Assembly: GCA_019635355.1 (NCBI GenBank)
Contig: JAHBZQ010000001.1
Coordinates: 682,001-746,000 of the forward strand
Direction: 5' to 3'
From: Rhizobacter sp.
Lineage (GTDB): Bacteria > Pseudomonadota > Gammaproteobacteria > Burkholderiales > Burkholderiaceae_C
Length of the DNA stretch: 64,000 bases
Below are positions 34,501-42,912 of the stretch, piece by piece. Positions within the stretch are counted from its first letter, which is position 1. Each line of letters starts with the position of its first letter. Position numbers and translations under genes: made by a program. The notes beneath the pieces are model-generated. The model saw nothing but the letters and a program-made list of their open reading frames with translations, had not been told where the DNA came from and searched no databases.

Positions 34501-35931
34501 ATGGGCACCATGAGCGAAATCCTGTGCCCTCCTGCTGCGCCTGCCGCGGCCCCCGAGTTCCAGATCACGCCCGAGCTGCTGCAACGCTTCGACGTGGCCG
34601 GCCCGCGTTACACCTCCTACCCCACGGCCGACCGCTTCGTCGAGGCCTTCGGTGAGGTCGACTACACCCAGGCCGCCCGCCTGCGGGTCGAGGGCGCGGC
34701 GGCTGCGCCGCTGTCGGTTTACGTGCACATCCCGTTCTGCGAATCGGTCTGCTACTACTGCGCCTGCAACAAGGTCGTGACCAAAGACCACGGCCGCTCC
34801 ACCGCCTATCTCGACGCGCTCGAGAAGGAGATGGCGCTGCACACCGGCCTGCTCGGCATGGGGCAAAGCGTCTCGCAGCTGCACCTGGGCGGCGGCACGC
34901 CCACCTTCCTGAACGACGGCGAGCTGAGCCGCCTGCTCGCCGCGCTGCGCCATCACTTCCGAATCGCCCCCGGTGCCGAGATGTCGATCGAGGTCGACCC
35001 GCGCACCGTGACGCGCGAGCGGCTCCAGCACCTGGCCACGCTCGGCTTCAACCGCCTGAGCTTCGGCGTGCAGGACTTCGACGAAGACGTGCAGCGCGCA
35101 GTGCACCGCGTGCAGTCGTTCGAATCGGTGCGCTTCCTCATCGAAGCTTCCCGGGAGATCGGTTTCGAGTCGGTCAACGTCGACCTGATCTACGGCCTGC
35201 CCAAGCAGAACCCGGTGTCGTTCGCGAAGACCGTGGCGCAGGTGAACTCGCTGCGGCCCGACCGCATCGCGCTCTATTCCTATGCCCACCTGCCGCAGCG
35301 CTTCAAGCCACAGCGGCGCATCGCCATCGAAGAGCTGCCGGCCGCCGGCCACAAGGTGGGCATGCTGAGCGACGCGATTGCGGCGTTTCTCGCCGCCGGC
35401 TACGTCTACATCGGCATGGATCACTTCGCGCTGCCCGACGACGCGCTCGCCGTGGCCAAGCGCCAGGGCCGTCTGCACCGCAACTTCCAGGGTTACAGCA
35501 CGCAGCCCGACTGCGACCTGGTGGCCCTGGGTGTCTCGGCCATCGGCCACATCGGCGCCACTTACAGCCAGAACGCGAAGACCCTGCCCGAGTATTACGA
35601 CGCGCTTGCGCAAGGCCAGCTGCCGATCGTGCGCGGCCTCGCGCTCACGCGCGACGACCTCGTGCGCCGCGCCGTGATCATGGCGCTCATGTGCCAGGGC
35701 CGGCTCGAGTTCGAATCGATCGAGCTGTCGCACCTCATCGACGTGCGGGAGTATTTCCGCAGCGAGCTGGCGCAGATGGAGGCGCTGGCGGCACAGGGGC
35801 TGGTCGAGATCGAGCCGAATGCGCTGCAGGTCACGCGCATGGGCTGGTACTTCGTGCGCGCGGTGGCGATGGTGTTCGACCGCCACCTGCAGGCCGACCG
35901 CCAGCGCGAGAGGTTCTCGCGCATCATCTGA
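34501..35931 (+). CDS. hemN: HemN oxygen-independent coproporphyrinogen III dehydrogenase
   Basis: The 476-residue product is a radical-SAM enzyme that converts coproporphyrinogen III to protoporphyrinogen IX without oxygen, feeding haem to the oxidase under low oxygen. The cluster motif C-x3-C-x2-C-x-C is at C80, C84, C87 and C89 (PFCESVCYYCACNK). HLGGGTPTFL, FGVQDFDEDVQ and the C-terminal HemN domain are all present. Length is typical. The start is ATG 34501 or ATG 34510; neither has a good ribosome site, and 34510 coincides with the transcript start predicted from the FNR site. The upstream ATG at 34408 would put the FNR site inside the gene and is rejected. Confidence 0.95.
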   Translation: MGTMSEILCPPAAPAAAPEFQITPELLQRFDVAGPRYTSYPTADRFVEAFGEVDYTQAARLRVEGAAAAPLSVYVHIPFCESVCYYCACNKVVTKDHGRSTAYLDALEKEMALHTGLLGMGQSVSQLHLGGGTPTFLNDGELSRLLAALRHHFRIAPGAEMSIEVDPRTVTRERLQHLATLGFNRLSFGVQDFDEDVQRAVHRVQSFESVRFLIEASREIGFESVNVDLIYGLPKQNPVSFAKTVAQVNSLRPDRIALYSYAHLPQRFKPQRRIAIEELPAAGHKVGMLSDAIAAFLAAGYVYIGMDHFALPDDALAVAKRQGRLHRNFQGYSTQPDCDLVALGVSAIGHIGATYSQNAKTLPEYYDALAQGQLPIVRGLALTRDDLVRRAVIMALMCQGRLEFESIELSHLIDVREYFRSELAQMEALAAQGLVEIEPNALQVTRMGWYFVRAVAMVFDRHLQADRQRERFSRII

Positions 35932-35944
35932 GTCGCCGTCCACG

Positions 35945-36646
35945 ATGGAGTTCGCGCTCATCTTCAGCGCGGCCCTGATGGGCCTGGCCGGTGTGCCGCA
36001 TTGTCTGGCCATGTGCGGCGGCACGAGCGCGGGCGTGATCCGCGCCTGCAGCCGCGGCAACGCCAACCACGCCACGCTCGGCTTCCACCTGGGCCGGCTC
36101 ATCGGCTATGCCGCGGGCGGTGCGGTGGCGGCGTCGAGCGTGGCGCTGCTGCGCCAGCTGGGCGAGGCGGCACCAGCGCTGCGGCCGATCTGGGTGATGC
36201 TGCACCTGGCCGTGCTCGGCTTCGGCCTCTGGCTGCTCTGGACCGGCCGCCAGCCCGGCTGGATGCAAGGGCAGGGGCGCGCCTTGCCGCCCGAGCTGGC
36301 AGCTCAGGGCTGGCAGCGGGTGCAGGGGCCGGCGCGTGCCGCCGGTGCTGGCGCACTGTGGGTGGCCTGGCCGTGCGGCCTGCTGCAATCGGCCTTGGTG
36401 GTGGCCACGCTCGCCGGCCATGCGGCGGCGGGGGCGGCGGTAATGGCCGCCTTTGCGATCACCTCGTCTGTCGGGCTTGTCGCCGGGCCGGCCTTGTGGC
36501 TGCGCCTCACAGGCGGTGCGGGCGCAGGCCTGGTGGCCGGCCAGTGGGCGGTGCGCCTCGCCGGGGCAGGGCTCGTGGCCGCGTCGGCCTGGGCGCTCGG
36601 GCATGGGCTGTGGGCTCGCGTGCTTGCGATCTGCTTCGGCCCCTGA
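35945..36646 (+). CDS. TauE/SafE-like (UreH/DsbD-type) membrane protein of cbb3 loci
   Basis: The 233-residue product has about six membrane segments and the motif PHCLAMCGG (18-26), with a second WPCGLLQSALVVA segment (about 140-152). This paired-cysteine pattern marks the sulfite-exporter-like family often found beside ccoI and hemN in proteobacteria and suspected to handle copper or redox equivalents for oxidase assembly. It starts 13 bases after hemN and is probably co-transcribed. The transported substrate is not known. GC content is very high and alanine/glycine rich. Confidence 0.85.
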   Translation: MEFALIFSAALMGLAGVPHCLAMCGGTSAGVIRACSRGNANHATLGFHLGRLIGYAAGGAVAASSVALLRQLGEAAPALRPIWVMLHLAVLGFGLWLLWTGRQPGWMQGQGRALPPELAAQGWQRVQGPARAAGAGALWVAWPCGLLQSALVVATLAGHAAAGAAVMAAFAITSSVGLVAGPALWLRLTGGAGAGLVAGQWAVRLAGAGLVAASAWALGHGLWARVLAICFGP

Positions 36647-36704
36647 AGCGAGAGGGGCTCCCGGCGGCGCCGTGAGAGGATGGCCTGCCGCGTCGGGTAG
36701 AAAA

Positions 36705-36720
36705 TAAGGTGAACACCTTA
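36705..36720. promoter_or_regulatory. Palindrome upstream of the flavin monooxygenase gene
   Basis: TAAGGTGAACACCTTA has perfect 7-base arms (TAAGGTG/CACCTTA) around a 2-base centre. It lies 55 bases before the monooxygenase ATG in an otherwise GC-rich spacer. It looks like the operator of a dimeric repressor such as a TetR or MarR type; no such gene is adjacent. Confidence 0.5.
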
Positions 36721-36775
36721 GACAGCCCGGGTGCAATCGGCGCGATGCTAACGGCTTCCACTTCCAGACGAGCCC

Positions 36776-38269
36776 ATGTCCACCCCACACACCGATGTGC
36801 TCATCGTCGGCGCCGGCCTGTCCGGCATCGGCGCGGCGTACCACCTGCAGACCGAGTGCCCCGACCGCAGCTACGCGATCCTCGAAAGCCGCGAAGCCAT
36901 CGGCGGCACGTGGGACCTCTTCCGCTACCCGGGCATCCGCTCCGATTCCGACATGTACACCCTGGGCTACCGCTTCAAGCCCTGGACGAACGCGAGCGCC
37001 ATCGCCGACGGCCCGTCGATCCTGAAATACATCCGCGAGACGGCGGCCGAGAACGGCATCGACCGGCACATCCGCTTCGGCCACAAGGTGGTGGGTGCGT
37101 CGTGGTCGACGCGCGATGCGAGGTGGACGGTGGAAGTCGAGCGAAGCACGGGCGAGCGCGTCACCTGCACCTGCAACTTCCTCTTCATGTGCAGCGGCTA
37201 CTACAAGTACGAGGCCGGCTACCAGCCCGACTTCCCCGGCGCGAACCGCTTCGGCGGCCGACTCGTGCACCCGCAGAAGTGGACGAGCGACATCGACTAC
37301 GCCGGCAAGCGCGTGGTGGTGATCGGCAGCGGCGCCACCGCCGTGACGCTCGTGCCCGAGATGGCCAAGACCGCCGCCCACGTGACGATGCTGCAGCGCT
37401 CGCCGACCTACGTGGTGTCGCGCCCCGCACAAGACCGCATCGCCAATGCCTTGCGCAAGGTGATGCCGGCGAGCTGGGCCTACTTCCTCACCCGCTGGAA
37501 GAACGTCACCCTCTCCATGTATTTCTACCGGCTCTGCAAGCGCCGGCCCGAGCGGGTGAAGAAATACATCGTCGACGGCATCCAGGCGGCGATCGGCAGC
37601 AAGGTCGACGTCGCCAAGCACTTCACCCCCCGCTACAAGCCGTGGGACCAGCGCCTGTGCCTGGTGCCCGACGGCGATCTCTTCCGCATGCTCTACGTGG
37701 GCAAGGCCTCGGTGGTCACCGACGAGATCGAGACCTTCACCGAGACGGGCATCCGCCTCAAGTCGGGCACCGAACTCCAAGCCGACCTGGTCGTCAGTGC
37801 CACCGGCCTCGTGCTCACCTCGCTCGACGACATGGACCTGAAGGTCGACGGCCGGCAGGTCGAGGGCGGCAAGACCTTCGGCTACAAGGCCGCGATGTAC
37901 AGCGACGTGCCCAACCTCGCGGTCTCGTTCGGCTACACCAACGCCTCCTGGACGCTCAAGTGCGACCTGACCTGCGAATACGTGTGCCGCCTGCTCAACT
38001 ACATGAAGCGCCACGGCCACCGCCAGTGCACGCCGCGCAACCGCGACCCGCAGATGAAGGCCGAGCCGTGGATCGATTTCACGTCAGGCTACGTGCAGCG
38101 CGCCGCCGAGCATATGCCCAAGCAGGGCTCGAAGGCGCCGTGGAAGCTCTACCAGAACTACGTGCGCGACCTGCTGCTGCTGCGCTTCGGCCGCATCGAC
38201 GACGGCGTGATGGAGTTCGGCAACCCCGGCTACGCCGTGGGCGGGCAGGTCAAGCAAGCGGCGGGCTGA
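36776..38269 (+). CDS. Flavin-containing monooxygenase (Baeyer-Villiger/EthA-like)
   Basis: The 497-residue product has an N-terminal FAD site (GAGLSGIGAA, 12-21), an aromatic-rich YRFKPW segment, a BVMO-like fingerprint FGGRLVHPQKW (about 157-167, F-x-G-x3-H-x3-W) and an NADPH site (GSGATAVTL, about 183-191), then SATGLVL. It should insert oxygen into ketones or oxidise soft heteroatoms using NADPH; the substrate cannot be read. It resembles the EthA-like group rather than the longer cyclohexanone type. It is preceded by a 16-base palindrome and overlaps the next, convergent gene by 20 bases. Confidence 0.92.
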   Translation: MSTPHTDVLIVGAGLSGIGAAYHLQTECPDRSYAILESREAIGGTWDLFRYPGIRSDSDMYTLGYRFKPWTNASAIADGPSILKYIRETAAENGIDRHIRFGHKVVGASWSTRDARWTVEVERSTGERVTCTCNFLFMCSGYYKYEAGYQPDFPGANRFGGRLVHPQKWTSDIDYAGKRVVVIGSGATAVTLVPEMAKTAAHVTMLQRSPTYVVSRPAQDRIANALRKVMPASWAYFLTRWKNVTLSMYFYRLCKRRPERVKKYIVDGIQAAIGSKVDVAKHFTPRYKPWDQRLCLVPDGDLFRMLYVGKASVVTDEIETFTETGIRLKSGTELQADLVVSATGLVLTSLDDMDLKVDGRQVEGGKTFGYKAAMYSDVPNLAVSFGYTNASWTLKCDLTCEYVCRLLNYMKRHGHRQCTPRNRDPQMKAEPWIDFTSGYVQRAAEHMPKQGSKAPWKLYQNYVRDLLLLRFGRIDDGVMEFGNPGYAVGGQVKQAAG

Positions 38270-39362
38270 CGGCGGGCTTCGGCGCGCCGCGCTTGCGCCG
38301 GGCCTCGTTTAGCAGGGCCTTCACGTTCGAGAGGAACGAGGGGAAGTCGAACGGCTTCGTCCAGTAGGCGCGTGCGCCGGCGGCCATCGCAAGCTCCACG
38401 TCGAGCGGCATGGCGCTCGCCGAGAGGGCGACGACGGTGAGGTCGCGGGTGGCGGGGTCGTCCTGCAGCTCGTTGAGCACCTGGTCGCCCGACATGTCGG
38501 GCAGGCGCATGTCGAGCAGCACCAGGCTCGGGTCGAGCTGGCGCGCCTGCCGCACGCCTTCGGTGCCGGTTTCGGCGACCACCACCGTCACCTCGGGCCA
38601 CTGGCGCAGCACCTCCACCACCAGCAGGGCGTTGACGGCGTTGTCTTCGATGTAGAGCACGGTGCCCGAGGGCGGCTCGTCGGAGGGGGTGTCTGCGTCG
38701 GTGGGCAGGGGGAAATCGCCGCCGGGGTGCCGGCTGAATTCGAGCATCCGGTCGATCAGCACCTGCAGCTGCAGGCCGGCGCCATGCAGCAGCTCGAGCT
38801 GCATGCCTTCGTTGCCGCCGAGATGGCCGCCGGGCCGGCTGCGCAGCAGCTGCGTGATGCCGAGCACGGCATTGAGCGGCGTGCGCAACTCGTGGCTCAT
38901 GCGAGAGAGGAATTCGTTCTTCGCCCGGTTGGCGGCCTCGGCGGCAGCGCGGCCCAGGCGGGCCCGCTCGGCCTCGCGCACCGCGGTCACGTCGCGCACC
39001 ATCACCGTCATCAGCATGTCGGCGCCGTGGCCGGTGCGCGAGATGGTGGCCTCGATGGGGAACTCGGTGCCGTCGCTGCGCAGGCCGCTCAGGGCGCGCA
39101 CCGGGCCCATGCGCCGGGCGGTGTCGTGCCCCTCGTGGTAGCGGGCCACGTTCGCCCGGTGCACCGAGCGGTGGGCGGCGGGGATCAGCAGGTCGAGTGG
39201 CTGGCCCAGCGCATCGCGGGCCGAGCGCAGGAACATGCGGCAGGCGGCGTCGTTGAAGAGCACGATGTGCTGCGTGGCGTCGATGGTGATGATCGCGTCC
39301 ATCGCCGTCTCGACGATGTCGGCCAGCCGTTCGCGCAGGTCTGGCGAATCGGGCGCTGTCAT
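38250..39362 (-). CDS. PAS-HisKA-receiver protein lacking a kinase ATPase domain
   Basis: The 370-residue product has a PAS domain (about 10-125), a HisKA dimerisation domain with histidine 157 in RMSHELRTPLNAVLGI, and a receiver (about 234-355) with acceptor aspartate 284 in LVLLDMRLPDMSG and lysine in YWTKPFDF. Only about 25 residues, rich in Asp/Pro/Ser, lie between HisKA and receiver; the expected ATPase domain of about 130 residues with N, G1 and G2 boxes is absent. It therefore cannot phosphorylate itself unless helped by another kinase. It could be a relay or PAS-gated adaptor. It is 13 bases downstream of the carbamoyltransferase relic on the same strand. The reading frame is intact. 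Confidence 0.88.
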   Translation of the reverse strand: MTAPDSPDLRERLADIVETAMDAIITIDATQHIVLFNDAACRMFLRSARDALGQPLDLLIPAAHRSVHRANVARYHEGHDTARRMGPVRALSGLRSDGTEFPIEATISRTGHGADMLMTVMVRDVTAVREAERARLGRAAAEAANRAKNEFLSRMSHELRTPLNAVLGITQLLRSRPGGHLGGNEGMQLELLHGAGLQLQVLIDRMLEFSRHPGGDFPLPTDADTPSDEPPSGTVLYIEDNAVNALLVVEVLRQWPEVTVVVAETGTEGVRQARQLDPSLVLLDMRLPDMSGDQVLNELQDDPATRDLTVVALSASAMPLDVELAMAAGARAYWTKPFDFPSFLSNVKALLNEARRKRGAPKPAVSPPLA

Positions 39363-39375
39363 GACGGGGCGCGGC

Positions 39376-40101
39376 TCAGACCACGGCGCTGCACAACACG
39401 GCCTGAAGGGCGTAGCGCTGGTTGAGCATCTGCTCGCTGCCGAGCGGCGCGTGCGTGGTGTTGCAGCCGCATGCGAGTTCCACGCGGCCATCGGCGCAGC
39501 GGTGGTTGCGTTGTTCGTCCCAGATGAAGTCGGTGCATTCGGCGGCCTGGGCGGGCTCGCCCATGCGCAGCGAGAAGCCGGCCAGCGCGGCCGACTGCTG
39601 CCACGTGCGGGCGTCGAGCGAGCCGGTGTTGCCGCGGAAGCTGACGGTGATGTCCTTCATCGGCTTGCCGCTGTGCTCGCGCAGCGTCATCAGATCGCCG
39701 AGCACGCGCAGCGGGTGGCCGGGCTCGCCCAGGCCGTTGAAGACGGGCCGGCCGGCGCTGCGGTCGATGTCGCGCAGCGCATCGCCGGGCAGGCCTTCGC
39801 ATTCGATGGCGTCGTAGAGACGGCCCAACAGCTGCGCCGTCTCCTGCGAGACGCTCGGGCGGATGTGGGCGACCCGCGCACCCAGTGCGGTGGCGGCGGC
39901 GGTGAAGCCTTGCAGGGCAGGGCCCTCGGCCGCTTCCGACATCACCGCGATGTTCTTCCCCCGCAGCGGCTGCTGCGGATGGCCGGCCAGCTCTGCCGCC
40001 TTCAACGACTGGGCGGTGTCGAGCAGCGACGCGAGATCCCGGCCGGTGAGGCCATCGAGCGACCAGAGGCTGCGGTGATGAAGGGGTGTGTTGAGGGTCA
40101 T
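39376..40101 (-). CDS. Ornithine carbamoyltransferase-like protein lacking the carbamoyl-phosphate motif
   Basis: The 241-residue product aligns by eye to ornithine carbamoyltransferase: a LTGRDLASLLDTAQSLKA helix (18-35), LRGKNIAV (46-53), LYDAIECEGL (95-104), PVFNGLGEPGHPLRVLGDLM (119-138) and an ending NQRYALQAVL. However, the STRTR carbamoyl-phosphate loop is replaced by SEAAEGPA (55-62), HPTQ is HPLR, and the HCLP segment of the ornithine domain is reduced to CGCNTTH. The protein is about 70 residues short. It is unlikely to catalyse the normal reaction. A full FNR site lies 43 bases upstream of its ATG. A regulatory or diverged role is inference. Confidence 0.8.
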   Translation of the reverse strand: MTLNTPLHHRSLWSLDGLTGRDLASLLDTAQSLKAAELAGHPQQPLRGKNIAVMSEAAEGPALQGFTAAATALGARVAHIRPSVSQETAQLLGRLYDAIECEGLPGDALRDIDRSAGRPVFNGLGEPGHPLRVLGDLMTLREHSGKPMKDITVSFRGNTGSLDARTWQQSAALAGFSLRMGEPAQAAECTDFIWDEQRNHRCADGRVELACGCNTTHAPLGSEQMLNQRYALQAVLCSAVV

Positions 40102-40143
40102 GATCGTGTGGGAGAGAGCGTATTCGGGCGGCCGACGGCGGGC

Positions 40144-40157
40144 TTGACCCGCATCAA
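40144..40157. promoter_or_regulatory. FNR site between the carbamoyltransferase relic and the FNR paralogue
   Basis: TTGACCCGCATCAA matches TTGAY-N4-ATCAA in full and differs from the fnr/hemN site only in the spacer. It lies 43 bases before the minus-strand ATG (40101) and 158 bases before the plus-strand ATG (40315). No good -10 element could be placed for either direction; the shorter distance favours the minus-strand gene. Confidence 0.65.
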
Positions 40158-40314
40158 GCGACTGCCATCGGTTTTCAGGCTGAGGCGTGGCTGATACAGA
40201 GCGTTTACACAGGCCTCACCTGCTGTTACCCAGCGTCGCAAGCGGTTCGCAAGCGGTTGTCGGTGGCTTCCTACAGTCCATTTCCATCAACACACCGCGC
40301 CACAGGAGCCCACG

Positions 40315-41079
40315 ATGCTTGCAACCGCCACCGCCCAGAACCACGCCGCCAACGTCGCCCTGGCGGGCCAGCCGCAGCGCGAGGTGTCGCCCACCGGCAA
40401 CCGCATCGCCGAGAGCCTGAAGCTCGTGAACGACACCGTGGCGGTCACGCGCCGGCTGCTGCACGCAGGCGATTCGGTGTACGAGGCGGGTGAGCGTTTC
40501 GAGTCGCTGCACGTCGTGAACTCGGGCATCTTCAAGCTCGTGAACCTGTCGCCCGACGGCCGCGAGCAGGTGGTGGGCCTTCAGTTCAAGGGCGACTGGC
40601 TCGGCTTCGATGGCATCGCCACCGGCCGCCACAGCTGCGACGCCGTGGCGATGGACACCGGCGAAGTCTGGACGGTGCGCTACGACAGCCTGCTGCAGGC
40701 CAGCGCCCGCCAGCCGGCCCTGATGGCCGTGATGCACAGCGCGATGAGCCGCGAGATGACGCGCGACCGCGATGCGCTGCTGTCGATCTGCACGCTGCCG
40801 GCCGATGCGCGCGTGGCGGAGTTCCTGCACAACTGGGCCTCGTCGCTCTCCGAGCGCGGCCTGCGCACCGACCAGATCACGCTGCGCATGACGCGCGCCG
40901 AGATCGGCAACTACCTCGGCATGAAGCTCGAGACCGTGAGCCGCGCGCTCTCGCGCCTGGCGCGCGATGGCGTGATCGAGTTCAGCGAAGGTGGCCGCCG
41001 CGAGGTGCGCATTCCCGACCTGGGCGTGCTGTCGGCCTGCGTGCAGCGCAGCGTGGCCCCTGAAGGCATGCTGCAGTAA
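40315..41079 (+). CDS. Crp/Fnr-family regulator, FNR paralogue without the N-terminal cysteines
   Basis: The 254-residue product has the CRP-like sensor roll, dimer helix and winged helix-turn-helix (about 192-215) with LETVSRALSRL, so it keeps the E-x-x-S-R recognition pattern. The segment FKGDWLGFDGIATGRHSCDA is close to that of the FNR at 33619-34407, including the cysteine equivalent to FNR C125 (here C108). The N-terminal C-x2-C-x5-C triad is absent, so a normal 4Fe-4S cluster cannot form. It may respond to NO, redox state or a small ligand, or act constitutively at FNR-like sites. It is monocistronic, with a 313-base spacer after it. Confidence 0.9.
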   Translation: MLATATAQNHAANVALAGQPQREVSPTGNRIAESLKLVNDTVAVTRRLLHAGDSVYEAGERFESLHVVNSGIFKLVNLSPDGREQVVGLQFKGDWLGFDGIATGRHSCDAVAMDTGEVWTVRYDSLLQASARQPALMAVMHSAMSREMTRDRDALLSICTLPADARVAEFLHNWASSLSERGLRTDQITLRMTRAEIGNYLGMKLETVSRALSRLARDGVIEFSEGGRREVRIPDLGVLSACVQRSVAPEGMLQ

Positions 41080-41392
41080 CGCGCGCAGCACCGCGCCCGG
41101 GCCATATCGGCAATGCCGACAAGGCCAATCGCGCGCGGTTTGAGCCTGCGTTGCTTCGAGGCTACGATCTCGCCCCATGAGCATGTACGCGTCTCCCACG
41201 GTGCCCACCGTTGCCGCCCTCCGGGCCGGCAGCGCGGGCCTGTCGCGTCTGCTCCAGCCGGCCGCACATCCCTGAGCCCGGCGATCACCTTCCACCACTT
41301 GCGCAAACCTTCGATCGCCGGGCCCCTCGCCCAGCGCGTCGGTGCGCGCCTGCGTCTCGCAGGCGGCGCCGCTACTCGACAGGAGTGCACCC
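41080..41392. other. 313-base spacer between the FNR paralogue and rnk
   Basis: No gene with family similarity was seen on either strand. TCGGCAATGCCGA (41107-41119) is a palindrome with 6-base arms, 28 bases after the regulator stop; without a T-run it is a poor terminator but could form an RNA stem. AGGAG at 41381-41385 is the ribosome site of rnk. The rest holds nothing I can assign. Confidence 0.4.
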
Positions 41393-41809
41393 ATGGAAGT
41401 CTTGACCGAGCGCACGCTCACTGAACTGGATCACGTCCGCCTCGCGCGGCTGACTCGACACCCCGGCGACGCATCGCCATCCCCACTCGAAGGCCTGATC
41501 GACGACGTGCTCGACTCGGCCGAGCTCGTCTCGTCGCGCGCCGTCTCGCCCGACATCGTGACGATGTATTCGCAGGTCGAACTCGCCCACCTGGCCACCG
41601 GCCAGCGGCAGCGGCTCACCGTGTGCTATCCCTCCGATGCCGAGCCTTCGGCCGGGTTCGTGTCGGTGCTGTCGCCGGTGGGCGCAGCCCTGATCGGCCG
41701 GCGCGTGGGCAGCATCGCCCGCTGGCAGACACCCAACGGCGACGAGGGCGCCGCAGAAGTGGTGGCATTGCTCTTCCAGCCCGAGGCCAGCGGCGACTAC
41801 ACGACCTAG
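41393..41809 (+). CDS. rnk: Rnk-like nucleoside diphosphate kinase regulator (GreA/GreB C-terminal fold)
   Basis: The 138-residue product has a short N-terminal helical region and a GreA/GreB-type C-terminal domain: VSPDIVTMYSQVEL, RLTVCYPSDA and SVLSPVGAALIGRRVGSIARW. Rnk proteins bind RNA polymerase near the secondary channel and influence nucleotide pools; the exact role varies. The ATG at 41393 has AGGAG 7 bases upstream. It precedes two universal stress protein genes on the same strand by 146 bases. Confidence 0.85.
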   Translation: MEVLTERTLTELDHVRLARLTRHPGDASPSPLEGLIDDVLDSAELVSSRAVSPDIVTMYSQVELAHLATGQRQRLTVCYPSDAEPSAGFVSVLSPVGAALIGRRVGSIARWQTPNGDEGAAEVVALLFQPEASGDYTT

Positions 41810-41955
41810 CCGCCGCCGGCGTGCGACTGCGCGCGCCACCTCCCGCAGATCCAACGCACGAGCGCGCCGCTCAGCCCGAGGCGCGTGCCTTCGCACGCCC
41901 GGTGCCGACCCGCGCCCGCCTGGATCGCCGTGCCCATTCCTTTGCGGAGATCGCC

Positions 41956-42912
41956 ATGTTTCCTCTCAGCTCCATCCTCGTCACGACCGACTTCTCGGAC
42001 GACGCCCGCAACGCGGTGCGCCGCGCCGCCCTGATGGCCGCCGCGCACAACGCGCGCCTGAACCTGCTGCACGTCGTCGACCCGCCTGCGCTCAAGGGGC
42101 CGCGTGCGTGGTTCGCGTCGCAGGCCGGCATCGACCACAAGGTGTCGGTCGCGCAGGCGATGCTCGACCGTCTGGTGCCCGAGCTGGCCCGCCGCTACCG
42201 CGTGCAGGCCACGCCGGTGGTGCGCGTGGGCCGCACGCTCGAGCAGGTGTGCGGCCTCGCGGCCGAGGCCGACCTGCTGGTGGTCGGCTCCAAGCGTGTG
42301 AACCCGCTCAGAAGCTCGATGCTCGGCACGCCGACCGAGCAGCTCGTGAGGCTCGTGCGGCGGCCGGTGCTGGTGGTCAAGCGCGAGGCCGTGCAGTGCT
42401 ACGAGCGTGTGCTCGTCGCTGTCGACATCGACGCGGCCTTCGGCGACATGCTGCACAGCGCGAGCGCGCTGGCGCCGGGTGCGGCGCTGCATGTGTTCCA
42501 CGCGCTGAGCACGCGCCGGGCCGACCGCATGCGCATGAGCGGCGTGCCGTCGGAGGTGATCCGCGAAGTCTGCGACAGCGAGCGGCAGCGGGGCATGGCG
42601 CGCCTGCAGTCGATGCTGGCCGCCATCGGGCATGCGGGCGCGCAGGTGTCGGTCGACCACGGCGACCCGCGTGGGCTCACGCTCGAGATGCAGCACACGC
42701 TCGACGCCGACCTCATCGTGCTCGGCCAGGACGGCGCCTCGGCCCTGTGCAACTTCCTCCTCGGCGGCGTGCCGCGGCGTGTGCTGTCGACCGCGACCTG
42801 CGACGTGCTCGTGAGCCCCAAGCCCGCGCGCGGGGAGGGCGCCCGCGTGCCGGCCGGCCGCACCTGGCTCGACTCGGGCCCGGCGAGCCTGCCACGCGGG
42901 GTGTCGTCATGA
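41956..42912 (+). CDS. Tandem-domain universal stress protein
   Basis: The 318-residue product has two UspA-type domains. The first starts MFPLSSILVTTDFSDDARNA and ends with LLVVGSKRVNPLRSSMLGTP. The second starts VLVAVDIDAAFGD and ends LIVLGQDGASALCNFLLGG. The nucleotide-binding glycine pattern (G-x2-G-x9-G) is degenerate in both halves, so ATP binding is doubtful. It overlaps the next gene by four bases (ATGA), and both products are 318 residues long, suggesting a duplicated pair. Such proteins help survive stationary or low-oxygen conditions in related bacteria. Confidence 0.9.
   Translation: MFPLSSILVTTDFSDDARNAVRRAALMAAAHNARLNLLHVVDPPALKGPRAWFASQAGIDHKVSVAQAMLDRLVPELARRYRVQATPVVRVGRTLEQVCGLAAEADLLVVGSKRVNPLRSSMLGTPTEQLVRLVRRPVLVVKREAVQCYERVLVAVDIDAAFGDMLHSASALAPGAALHVFHALSTRRADRMRMSGVPSEVIREVCDSERQRGMARLQSMLAAIGHAGAQVSVDHGDPRGLTLEMQHTLDADLIVLGQDGASALCNFLLGGVPRRVLSTATCDVLVSPKPARGEGARVPAGRTWLDSGPASLPRGVSS

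Noticed and set aside
34491..34505. TTGGCACAGTATGGGC as a sigma-54 promoter for hemN
   Set aside because: The -12 TTGC box is absent, and the FNR layout explains the region better.
41107..41119. TCGGCAATGCCGA as a terminator of the FNR paralogue
   Set aside because: Short stem and no T-run; kept only as a note in the spacer entry.
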